6,025 bases of DNA, taken from positions 1 to 6,025 of the forward strand of contig USOF01000088.1 of NCBI GenBank assembly GCA_900556285.1. The letters run 5' to 3'. The notes beneath the pieces were generated by a model. The model ran no database searches, had not been told where the DNA came from, and saw only the letters and a list, made by a program, of their open reading frames with translations. How positions within the stretch are numbered: position 1 is the first letter of the stretch; the number at the start of each line of letters is the position of its first letter. The stretch is from an uncultured Collinsella sp. GTDB lineage: Bacteria > Actinomycetota > Coriobacteriia > Coriobacteriales > Coriobacteriaceae. Shown piece after piece: positions 1 to 6,003 of the stretch. The position numbers were made by a program, and so were the translations under genes.

Positions 1-669
1 GTCCTCGCTCACGTGGTTGTGGCACAGGTTGCCGGCACGCGAATGGGAATCGTTCACAAACTGACCGTTGTGGTTGTACATGATGGTCTTGTAGCTGGCG
101 ATGCCAGGCAAGACGGACTTGCGGCTACCAGAGAAACCGGCAAAGAAGTGCGGCTCAATAAAGCCCTCGGCAAGCAGCAGATCACAATCGGCGGCAATCT
201 TGTTGATGATGCACTCGCCACCAGAAGGCAGGGTGCCAATCTTTTTCATCATGCTGTCGTCAGTCGCGACGTGCATAACAATTTCCTCGTTGGCAACAAT
301 CTCCTCGCCATACTTGTTGACGAGTTCCTCGTGCGTCGACGGACGGTGCATACCCGTAGCAACCAAAATACGCACTCGAGCCTCGGGTGCAGCGGAATGG
401 ATGTGATGCAGCAGAATAGGCATCGTCACACGCGAGGGAACGGGACGCGTATGATCGGAGCTAATGATGACGATATCCTTCTTGCCAGCACAAAGCTCCT
501 CGAGCGAAGGCGAGCCATAAGGGTTGGCAAGTGACTCCTCTACCAGCTCTTCCTGCGATTTTGTAGTCTTAAACTCGTTTTGATGACCTTCCATCACACC
601 CGCGAAATTCTTATCCTCGAGCTCCAGATGCAACGTCTTGTGGTCAAACGGTAGTTCACATTCAAACAA
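1..669 (-). CDS. larA: Lactate racemase LarA, nickel-pincer enzyme (N-terminal 223 residues; cut by window edge)
   Basis: LarA interconverts D- and L-lactate in the cytoplasm using the nickel pincer nucleotide (NPN) cofactor. The frame is open from a TTG at 669 to the window edge. It contains SSDHTRPVPS (residues 70-79), ATGMHRPST (104-112) and IEPHFFAGFSGSRK (171-184). With this start, R75, H108, H174, K184 and H200 all fall at the numbers known for the L. plantarum enzyme, where H108 and H174 are the acid/base pair, K184 holds the cofactor and H200 binds nickel. That match supports the TTG start. In-frame ATGs at 777 and 762 would add 36 or 31 residues that do not look like the family. The recalled L. 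plantarum sequence is closely similar over this whole stretch, so a true lactate racemase is favoured, although LarA homologues can act on other 2-hydroxyacids. The NPN synthesis genes larB, larC and larE are not visible here. About half of the usual 420-430 residues are missing off the edge. Confidence 0.93.
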   Translation of the reverse strand, partial: MFECELPFDHKTLHLELEDKNFAGVMEGHQNEFKTTKSQEELVEESLANPYGSPSLEELCAGKKDIVIISSDHTRPVPSRVTMPILLHHIHSAAPEARVRILVATGMHRPSTHEELVNKYGEEIVANEEIVMHVATDDSMMKKIGTLPSGGECIINKIAADCDLLLAEGFIEPHFFAGFSGSRKSVLPGIASYKTIMYNHNGQFVNDSHSRAGNLCHNHVSED

Positions 670-678
670 TGACGAGCG

Positions 679-690
679 CCCTCTTCCTTT
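679..690 (-). promoter_or_regulatory. Ribosome binding site of larA
   Basis: The minus strand reads AAAGGAAGAGGG, ending 9 bases before the TTG start at 669. The spacing is slightly long but usable. No comparable purine run sits at a good distance before the upstream in-frame ATGs, so this site helps decide the start. No strong -10/-35 pair was found between here and 790. Confidence 0.6.
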
Positions 691-790
691 CAACTGACAC
701 ACTAGATAAACCGTTGGAAGGATACGCCGCTCACCGAAAAACACCACCGTCCACCGACTCATTAACACAACGTTCATATTTGACCCACAA

Positions 791-824
791 CAAAACGGCC
801 GCGACCCCAAACGGAACCGCAGCC
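791..824 (-). terminator. Possible intrinsic terminator or attenuator upstream of larA
   Basis: On the minus strand GGCTGCGGTTCC and GGGGTCGCGGCC form a 12-pair stem around a four-base GTTT loop. Four of the pairs are G-U, and on the plus strand these would be A-C mismatches, so the structure favours minus-strand RNA. The bases after the stem read GTTTTGTTG, a short T-run. It could end a transcript arriving from the ppc side, or act as an attenuator in the larA leader, since larA starts about 120 bases further on. The T-run is modest, so this is tentative. Confidence 0.45.
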
Positions 825-902
825 GCCTGTAAAAGACACAATAGACAGGATGATTTACGCAGCGCCGAGGCAAACATCTAGCCCGAGACATACGCACGTA
901 AG

Positions 903-941
903 CCATTTTGCATAAATGCGTTAATTAATTGCATAAAATGG
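903..941. promoter_or_regulatory. AT-rich dyad with 21-base-spaced direct repeats, operator-like
   Basis: CCATTTT (903-909) and AAAATGG (935-941) are perfect inverted arms. Between them lies the palindrome TTAATTAA (921-928). The same stretch also contains two near-identical direct repeats, TTGCATAAATG (908-918) and TTGCATAAAATG (929-940). Their starts are 21 bases apart, about two helical turns, which would place both on one face of the DNA. This looks like a protein-binding site, but no regulator can be named. It lies about 235 bases upstream of larA. Confidence 0.4.
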
Positions 942-963
942 CGCATGGATTTCTAGCCGCAAC

Positions 964-1236
964 AGGGTAGTGCCCTCCGGAGCGTGCATTTTTGCGAGTA
1001 TTCAGCATCGCGGGATAAGATTTTGGTGTCAAAAGTCTTTCGAAAAGTAGATAGCCCTCATGGCTCGGCCCATCTGGATAGCATGCGGCGAGAAACCAGC
1101 CATATATGATCGTCGCCAAAGCCCAATCGTCGTGCAAAAGCATCAACAAAGGCAGCGAAAGCCGGCTATGGCCTTATGCATCAATCTTTGGCTGCTGAAA
1201 ACTCCGTTTTTTGCACGTCGCCCCAAGCACCCCCCT
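964..1236. repeat. Imperfect inverted-repeat element of about 273 bases, MITE-like or structured RNA
   Basis: The left arm (964-1007) and the reverse complement of the right arm (1193-1236) align without gaps over 44 bases, with 26 identities counted by eye. The identities fall into blocks: AGGGnnGTGC, CGTGCA, GAGT and TTCAGCA, each at the same spacing in both arms. Pairing may continue inward, with AAGATTTTGGTG (1017-1028) facing CATCAATCTT (1179-1188) after small gaps. A further partial copy of the CGTGCAAAA word lies at 1131-1139. No transposase and no target-site duplication were found. It could be a decayed miniature element or a long-hairpin RNA. Confidence 0.45.
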
Positions 1237-1386
1237 CACCCAGCGGCTGATCCGCCGTAAACCGAGGACGAAAGGACCCGATGGGTTTCCCTCTGAATGC
1301 ACTCCGCAGCACGAAGCCCCTTCCAAACGCGCGAAGCGCGCCATTAATTCCCCCAGCCAGTAATCCGCCGAAGACCGGACATCGCA

Positions 1387-1513
1387 GGGCCCGCCATCAG
1401 TTTACTTTTAGGCACACTCCGCAGGACGCAAGAAGCCCTCGCCGCACGAAGTGCGCAGCGAGGGCTTCTTGCATGTCCGAGGACGTGCCTAAAAGTAAAC
1501 TGATGGCGGGCCC
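1387..1513. repeat. Long inverted repeat with perfect 29-base outer arms downstream of ppc
   Basis: Bases 1387-1415 and 1485-1513 are exact reverse complements over 29 bases, starting GGGCCCGCC and ending TTTTAGGCAC on the left arm. Inside them a second perfect pair of 15-base arms (1428-1442 and 1458-1472) encloses the small hairpin CGCAC-GAA-GTGCG. GGAC at 1424-1427 can also pair with GTCC at 1475-1478. The outer and inner arms are separated by unequal, imperfectly paired spacers. That asymmetry argues against a simple assembly fold-back. No target-site duplication is visible. It begins 22 bases after the ppc stop codon. Confidence 0.85.
1428..1472 (-). terminator. Terminator hairpin of ppc, possibly bidirectional
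   Basis: A perfect 15-pair stem, GCAAGAAGCCCTCGC with its complement, is topped by a second small GC-rich hairpin. In the minus direction it follows the ppc stop by about 60 bases. The 3' side ends in CTTCTTGCG, so the T-rich part lies within the stem rather than in a clean tail. The stem is symmetric, so it could act in both directions. It sits in the centre of the longer 127-base inverted repeat. Confidence 0.6.
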
Positions 1514-1534
1514 GGACGACTACAGGGCTATCGA

Positions 1535-4348
1535 TTACCCCGTGTTCTGCAGTCCTGCCGAGACGCCGGTCACAGTCGAAAGAATCAGGCTCATGTACTC
1601 GACCTTCTTCTCCTCGGCCATCTCGTCCTGATTCATGCGCACCTCGCGAAGGGCGCGGACCTGGGCGATGGACAGGGCGTCGACATAGGGGTTACGCACG
1701 CGGACGGCGCAGCCGAGCACGCGGCGGCGCTGCAGCGGCCACTCGTCACCGACGATGGCAAGGACCCACTTACGCGTGAGCTGCATCTCGGTAAAGACCT
1801 TCTCGGACAGATCCTGGCGATCGCCCAGGTGCAGATACATCTTGGCGATGCGCTGATCGGTCTTGGCGATCGACATCTCAATATTGTCGATAAAGGTGCG
1901 GAAGAACGGCCACTCCTGGTAGGCAGCCTTGAGCTGGTCAAGATCGCCAAGCTGCTCGCAGGCGGTGCCCAGGCCGTACCAAGCGGCCAGGTTAATGCGC
2001 GCCTGGCTCCAGCTGAAGATCCACGGAATGGTACGCAGGTCGTCGAGTGACTTCGCACCCAGACCGCGCTTGGCCGGACGCGAGCCGATCGGCAGCAGAC
2101 CGACCTCGGTCAGCGGCGTCACGGTCGAGAACCACGGTGTAAAGTCCTCGGTGTTCAGCAGGTCCAGATAGCGCTCGTGGCTTGCGGTGTTGAGCTTCTC
2201 GGCCATATCCCAGAACTTCTGCGTGGTCTCGGTGTTGGTCTTCTCGACACTCGGGGCCGACTGCAAAAGCGTTGCGGCAGCAACGGACTCAACATGGCGC
2301 TGAGCCAGCGTGCGGTTGCCGTAACGGGCAAAGATGACCTCGCCCTGCTCGGTGAGCTTAAAGAAGCAGTTGACCGAACCCTTGGGCTGCGCCAGCACGG
2401 CCTTGTTGGCCGGGCCGCCACCACGGCCCACGGCACCGCCGCGACCGTGCATGAGCACCAGGTCGATATCGTTCTTCTCGGCCCACTTGGCGATGCGCTC
2501 CTGCGCGGAGTGCAGCGCGAGCATGGCCGTGGTAGGACCGGCGTCCTTGGAGGAGTCGGAATAGCCCAGCATGACCTCCATGCGGCGGTTGGTCTGGGCA
2601 AGGCGCTTTTGCACCACGGGCAGCGTAAGCATCTGGTCGAGCACGTCGATGCAGCCCTCGAGGTCCTCGAGCTGCTCGAACAACGGGATCACGTCGAGCT
2701 CGGGGACATCCTCCTCATGTGCAAAGGACAGGTGGGCAAGCTCAAAGACGTCGGCCACATGCTGGGCGCTCTTGGTGAACGAGATGATGTAGCGGTGCGC
2801 CATCTTCTTGCCGTAGCGCTTTTGGATGGAACCGATGGCACGGAAGGTGTCGATGACCTCGCGCGTCATGGGCTGCAAATCGCCATGGATACCGTTCTCG
2901 TGGATATCCTTGAGGGCGCGGGCGTGCACCACGGAATGCTGACGGAACTCCATCTCGACCATATGGAAGCCGAAGGACTCGACCTGCCAGATGATGGTCT
3001 GGACCGGACCGTAGGCGGCACGGACGGCACCGCAGGCAGCAAGCGAACGCTGGACGACGCGCAGGTCCTCCAGGAACTCATCGGCGCTGTGGTACATGGT
3101 ATCGGTGATACGACGTACGGTGGCGTTCAGACGGTCGGCCATGACGAGCATGACGGCGCGATGCGGCTCGTGCTCGGAAATCAGCTCGGCGCGGGCCGTG
3201 TACTGGGTGCTCATCTCGACCTGATGGTTCCACAGGTTGATGAGCTCGGCAGACGGCTTGCTGTAGGTGGCCTCGAGCGTGAGGTTGCGGCCAATGCGGC
3301 GGCACTTGTCCTCGAGCTTGAGCACCATGTGGGTGAAGTACTTGGCGGCGACCTCACGGCTCACCTTGGCGGTGACGTTGGGGTTACCGTCGCGGTCGGA
3401 ACCGATCCAGCTGCCGGGATGGAAGAACGCCGGGCACAGCGGCGGCACGGTACCAGCCTTGTCGCCCAGCACCCAGTCGTCAAAGCGACGATAGATAACG
3501 GGAATGACGTCGAACAGCGTGTTATCGAAGATGTCGATGATGGTATCGGCTTCCTCGACCGGCGTGGGCTTCTTGAGCGCGATGGGGCTCGTACGCACCA
3601 GGGCGTCGATCTCCTGCAGCATATGGCGCTCGTTCTCCACCAGGTCGGAGCCGCCCAGACGCGGACGCTCCTCCAGCAGGTTGGAGATACGGCGAATCTT
3701 GCCCTCGACGGCCTTGCGACGGGCCTCGGTGGGATGCGCGGTAAAGACGGGATGGAACTCAAGCTTGCCGAGCAGCTCGTTGGCGCCCTCGACGCCCAGC
3801 TCATTCACCAGCTGGTGATAGGCGACGGTGAGCTCGTTGGCGGGATCGACCTCGGTATCGGTCGACGCACCGGCCTCGCGCTCGCGCAGCTGCGCCACGC
3901 GGTAGTTCTCCTCCGACAGGTTTGCCAGGTGGAAGAAGCTCGTAAAGGCGCGGACAATGACCTGCTGCTTATCGAGCGGCAGGCTGTCGATCAGATCGAC
4001 GACCTCACGGAATGCCACGGCAGTGGACTCGTCGGCGGTAGGCACACCCTGCTCGTCGACGGCCTCGTCGGCAGCACGCGTACCGGGGTTGCCGGCATTG
4101 GCCACAATCTCGGCCAACAGGATCTTGTCGAACAGGTCCGCGATCTCAGAATCATACTCGCTAAGCACACGACGCTCCAGGCGCAGGAACAGCGCCAGAT
4201 TGTCGCGCAGCTCCTCGGGGATCTCGATCTCGGCGAGACGCTCCCTGGACTCGGCATTCGAGCCGATTCGGTTAACGAGGCGGTTGACCACGGCAGCGAC
4301 GCGCGCCGCGGCTTCGGGTACAGACTGGTTGCTTAGGTTCTCAGCCAC
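1535..4348 (-). CDS. ppc: Phosphoenolpyruvate carboxylase
   Basis: The enzyme adds bicarbonate to PEP to give oxaloacetate and phosphate, refilling the C4 acid pool in the cytoplasm. The protein has 937 residues from the proposed GTG start, against 883 in E. coli, and runs to the typical C-terminal QNTG. Motifs in order are TAHPTE with catalytic H205, GSDRDGNPN (316-324), GYSDSSKDAG (595-604), the HGRGGAVGRGG loop (634-644, with R636 equivalent to E. coli R587) and SRPAKR (756-761). The aspartate-inhibition residues of E. coli (K773, R832, N881) appear conserved as K829, R885 and N935, so feedback inhibition is predicted. The N-terminal serine phosphorylation motif of plant enzymes was not seen. 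An in-frame ATG at 4360 has a Shine-Dalgarno only one base away. GTG at 4348 has GGAGG four bases upstream and is preferred. TAA ends the gene at 1535. Confidence 0.97.
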   Translation of the reverse strand: MAENLSNQSVPEAAARVAAVVNRLVNRIGSNAESRERLAEIEIPEELRDNLALFLRLERRVLSEYDSEIADLFDKILLAEIVANAGNPGTRAADEAVDEQGVPTADESTAVAFREVVDLIDSLPLDKQQVIVRAFTSFFHLANLSEENYRVAQLREREAGASTDTEVDPANELTVAYHQLVNELGVEGANELLGKLEFHPVFTAHPTEARRKAVEGKIRRISNLLEERPRLGGSDLVENERHMLQEIDALVRTSPIALKKPTPVEEADTIIDIFDNTLFDVIPVIYRRFDDWVLGDKAGTVPPLCPAFFHPGSWIGSDRDGNPNVTAKVSREVAAKYFTHMVLKLEDKCRRIGRNLTLEATYSKPSAELINLWNHQVEMSTQYTARAELISEHEPHRAVMLVMADRLNATVRRITDTMYHSADEFLEDLRVVQRSLAACGAVRAAYGPVQTIIWQVESFGFHMVEMEFRQHSVVHARALKDIHENGIHGDLQPMTREVIDTFRAIGSIQKRYGKKMAHRYIISFTKSAQHVADVFELAHLSFAHEEDVPELDVIPLFEQLEDLEGCIDVLDQMLTLPVVQKRLAQTNRRMEVMLGYSDSSKDAGPTTAMLALHSAQERIAKWAEKNDIDLVLMHGRGGAVGRGGGPANKAVLAQPKGSVNCFFKLTEQGEVIFARYGNRTLAQRHVESVAAATLLQSAPSVEKTNTETTQKFWDMAEKLNTASHERYLDLLNTEDFTPWFSTVTPLTEVGLLPIGSRPAKRGLGAKSLDDLRTIPWIFSWSQARINLAAWYGLGTACEQLGDLDQLKAAYQEWPFFRTFIDNIEMSIAKTDQRIAKMYLHLGDRQDLSEKVFTEMQLTRKWVLAIVGDEWPLQRRRVLGCAVRVRNPYVDALSIAQVRALREVRMNQDEMAEEKKVEYMSLILSTVTGVSAGLQNTG

Positions 4349-4350
4349 GT

Positions 4351-4368
4351 TTCCTCCCATTCCTCCTT
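4351..4368 (-). promoter_or_regulatory. Tandem Shine-Dalgarno sequences before ppc
   Basis: On the minus strand AAGGAGGA (4368-4361) abuts the ATG at 4360, and GGGAGGAA (4358-4351) lies four bases before the GTG at 4348. The first is too close to serve the ATG well. The second suits the GTG. Both may help load ribosomes for a single start. Confidence 0.6.
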
Positions 4369-4392
4369 CTATGCACGTAACATGCGGTATTT

Positions 4393-4398
4393 ATTATA
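4393..4398 (-). promoter_or_regulatory. ppc promoter -10 box
   Basis: A perfect TATAAT on the minus strand lies 45 bases upstream of the proposed GTG start. The expected -35 position near 4416-4421 reads GTCGAA, a weak match to TTGACA, so an activator may be needed. Transcription would start near 4386. A near-palindrome, GCACGTAACATGC (4373-4385), would then sit at the first bases of the leader. Confidence 0.6.
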
Positions 4399-4405
4399 GG
4401 CGCTT

Positions 4406-4494
4406 GAGAAATACTTTCGACACTGATTGCGCTTTACCACACAAAAGTATTTTCTGCATTGCAAGGGTTTTTGCTCTAAATGGTCGTATTTCTC
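4406..4494. promoter_or_regulatory. Three GAAATAC-type motifs in the ppc promoter region
   Basis: Three related words occur in the ppc upstream region: GAGAAATACTTTC (4406-4418), AAAAGTATTTTC (4443-4454) and GTATTTCTC (4486-4494). GAGAAATAC in the first is an exact reverse complement of the third. AAATACTTT in the first is an exact reverse complement of bases 4444-4452 in the second. The two proximal sites are close to palindromic, and their centres are 35 bases apart. The site nearest the gene overlaps the spacer and expected -35 of the ppc promoter, where a bound protein could block or help polymerase. No regulator is identified. Confidence 0.4.
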
Positions 4495-4510
4495 GGTGGA
4501 CGGCATACAC

Positions 4511-4548
4511 AAACGGGGGCATTCCGCATAAATGCGAAACACCCCCGT
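4511..4548 (-). terminator. Terminator of hisS
   Basis: ACGGGGG (4513-4519) and CCCCCGT (4542-4548) flank CATTCCGCAT and ATGCGAAACA. Together these can form a 17-pair stem over a very tight loop, so the top pairs probably open. In the minus-strand RNA the three imperfect positions become G-U pairs, whereas on the plus strand they are A-C mismatches, which orients the signal to hisS. The tail reads TTTGTGT, only moderately T-rich. It begins 58 bases after the hisS stop. Confidence 0.7.
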
Positions 4549-4605
4549 AACAATCGCTCGCCGCGAGCGGGACATGTTCGCGGGTCCGCAGCTCAAAAAG
4601 ATGCG

Positions 4606-5919
4606 CTACAGGCGCTCGCGAACCGCCTCGACGACGTTGGCCAGATCGGCAAGAACCTCTTCGTGGCTCTCCATGTCGCGCACCTTGACCTTGCCGGCGG
4701 CAAGCTCGTCGCCGCCCAGGACCAGAATGAGCTTGGCGCCTACCTTATCGGCCTGCTTAAACTGGGCCTTGAGCGAACGACCCTGATAGTCGGCCTCGGT
4801 CACGATACCTGCGGCGCGAAGCTCCTGCGTAATGGCAAAGACGTTCTGGCGCAGCTCCTTGCCGGCGTTGGCGACATAGACGCACGGGGCCTCATCGGCA
4901 CCCAGATCGCTGCCAAAGGCCTGCAGGGCCAGCAGGGCGCGCTCAAAACCGACGGCAAAGCCGACGCCCGCCGTGGGCTTGCCACCCTCGAGCTCGACCA
5001 GGCCATCGTAGCGGCCGCCGCCGCCGATGGAGCCGACGCCGGCGCCAGGGGCCTCGACCTCAAAGACAGTACGGGTGTAGTAGTCCAGGCCGCGCACCAA
5101 GGTGGGATCCTCGACATACTCGATACCGGCGGCATCCAGATAGCGCTTGACCTGCTCGTAGTGCTCGCGGCACTCGTCGCACAGGTTGTCGCCCATCAGC
5201 GGGGCGTCGGCCATGATCTCACGGCAGTGGTCGTTCTTGCAGTCGAAGGCGCGCAGCGGGTTGAGCTCGGCGCGCTCGCGGCACTCATCGCACATCTCGT
5301 CTGCGTGATCGAGGATGAACTGCTTAACCTGTTCGCGGTAAGCCGGACGGCACTGGGCGTCACCCATTGAGTTGATGAGCAGACGAAGCTTGGAAAGATC
5401 GAAGCCCAGGCGCTTGTAGAACTCCATGAGCATGATGATGCCCTCGGCGTCTGCCGCCGGATCGGGAGCGCCGAGCCACTCGATGCCCACCTGGTGGAAC
5501 TGGCGCAGGCGGCCCTTCTGGGGACGCTCGCCGCGGAACATGGCCTCAGCGTAGTACGCCTTAAACGGCGTGGAGCCCTGGGGCACCAGATTGTTCTCGA
5601 CGACGGCGCGCACCACGCCGGCCGTGCCCTCAGGGCGAAGTGCCAGGCGCTGCTTGGGCTTGAGTTTGGTGTCGGTGCCCTCGGTAAAGACGCGTTCCAG
5701 GTTGGCACCGCTGAACACGCGGAACATTTCCTTGCGCACGACGTCGGTCGACTGGCCGATACCGTGGACAAACACGTCCACCTGCTCGATCGCGGGCGTC
5801 TCGATAGGCTTAAAGCCAAACGGCTCGAACACGCCGGCCGCAATCTGTTGCATCTTTTGCCAGGCGCGCATCTCGGCGCCGATAAGGTCGCGGGTTCCCT
5901 CCGCCTTCTGTGCCTGCAT
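4606..5919 (-). CDS. hisS: Histidyl-tRNA synthetase
   Basis: This class II aminoacyl-tRNA synthetase charges tRNA-His with histidine in the cytoplasm, normally as a homodimer. The protein has 437 residues from the ATG at 5919, close to the usual bacterial length. It shows motif 1 around IETPAIEQVDVF (39-50), LRPEGTAGVVRA (95-106), motif 2 with FRGERPQKGRLRQF (128-141), the histidine-specific RGLDYYTR (276-283, with R276 equivalent to catalytic E. coli R259), GGGGRYDG (299-306) and motif 3 GVGFAVGFERALLAL (318-332). The anticodon-binding domain follows from about residue 347. The insertion between about 208 and 252 carries six cysteines (210, 213, 227, 232, 247, 250), including two CxxC pairs, which suggests a bound metal ion. 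An upstream in-frame TTG at 5925 lies almost on the ribosome site, so the ATG is preferred. aspS, a common partner in other bacteria, is not the next gene here. Confidence 0.97.
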   Translation of the reverse strand: MQAQKAEGTRDLIGAEMRAWQKMQQIAAGVFEPFGFKPIETPAIEQVDVFVHGIGQSTDVVRKEMFRVFSGANLERVFTEGTDTKLKPKQRLALRPEGTAGVVRAVVENNLVPQGSTPFKAYYAEAMFRGERPQKGRLRQFHQVGIEWLGAPDPAADAEGIIMLMEFYKRLGFDLSKLRLLINSMGDAQCRPAYREQVKQFILDHADEMCDECRERAELNPLRAFDCKNDHCREIMADAPLMGDNLCDECREHYEQVKRYLDAAGIEYVEDPTLVRGLDYYTRTVFEVEAPGAGVGSIGGGGRYDGLVELEGGKPTAGVGFAVGFERALLALQAFGSDLGADEAPCVYVANAGKELRQNVFAITQELRAAGIVTEADYQGRSLKAQFKQADKVGAKLILVLGGDELAAGKVKVRDMESHEEVLADLANVVEAVRERL

Positions 5920-5926
5920 GGGCAAA

Positions 5927-5933
5927 CACCTTT
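5927..5933 (-). promoter_or_regulatory. Ribosome binding site of hisS
   Basis: The minus strand reads AAAGGTG, seven bases before the ATG at 5919 but only one base before the TTG at 5925. The spacing decides in favour of the ATG. Confidence 0.7.
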
Positions 5934-5961
5934 CTTTTGTATCGCGTCATAGGTAACGGTC

Positions 5962-5967
5962 ATTATA
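5962..5967 (-). promoter_or_regulatory. hisS promoter -10 box
   Basis: A perfect TATAAT on the minus strand lies 42 bases before the ATG, giving a leader of about 36 bases. No good -35 is visible 16-18 bases upstream, where the sequence is GC-rich (CGCCGC). The leader is too short for a T-box riboswitch. Confidence 0.6.
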
Positions 5968-6003
5968 CGGCACAAACACATACAGCGGCGGCGCGTCTGA
6001 CCG

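Larger units (their letters stand above)
670..1534. other. Long intergenic region between ppc and larA
   Basis: No convincing gene lies in these 865 bases. The short open frames on both strands (for example minus 925-1149 and plus 1281-1631) lack recognisable protein character, and several run through inverted repeats. The region holds a hairpin at 797-824, a dyad at 903-941, an imperfect inverted-repeat element at 964-1236 and a long inverted repeat at 1387-1513. Between the last two, the only structure seen is a small hairpin, CGCGC-GAA-GCGCG at 1328-1340. The ten-base word CACTCCGCAG occurs at 1300-1309 and again at 1415-1424. CCGAGGACG occurs at 1262-1270 and at 1477-1485. These words hint that the stretch was built from related repeat pieces. 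Confidence 0.7.

Noticed and set aside
13..534. 173-codon plus-strand frame at the left end
   Set aside because: It is antisense to larA, whose frame preserves all the active-site residues.
669..881. 70-codon plus-strand frame divergent from larA
   Set aside because: It shows no clear ribosome site or family resemblance, has a Thr/Ala-rich random-looking composition, and crosses the 797-824 hairpin.
925..1149. 74-codon minus-strand frame in the intergenic region
   Set aside because: Its end overlaps the AT-rich dyad and it covers one arm of the inverted-repeat element. No recognisable protein features were seen.
1387..1513. CRISPR repeat or tRNA-like structure
   Set aside because: The repeats are inverted rather than regularly spaced direct repeats, and no cloverleaf or tRNA signature is present.
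1281..1631. 116-codon plus-strand frame
   Set aside because: It runs through both arms of the 127-base inverted repeat and into the 3' end of ppc on the opposite strand.
2177..4336. 719-codon open frame on the plus strand
   Set aside because: It lies entirely antisense to ppc, whose identity is certain. Its low-complexity GC-driven composition (many Gly, Leu, Asp, His, Val) is typical of a shadow of a biased codon pattern.
4480..5370. 296-codon plus-strand frame over hisS
   Set aside because: It is antisense to the conserved hisS gene, begins inside the intergenic region and runs through the hisS terminator hairpin.
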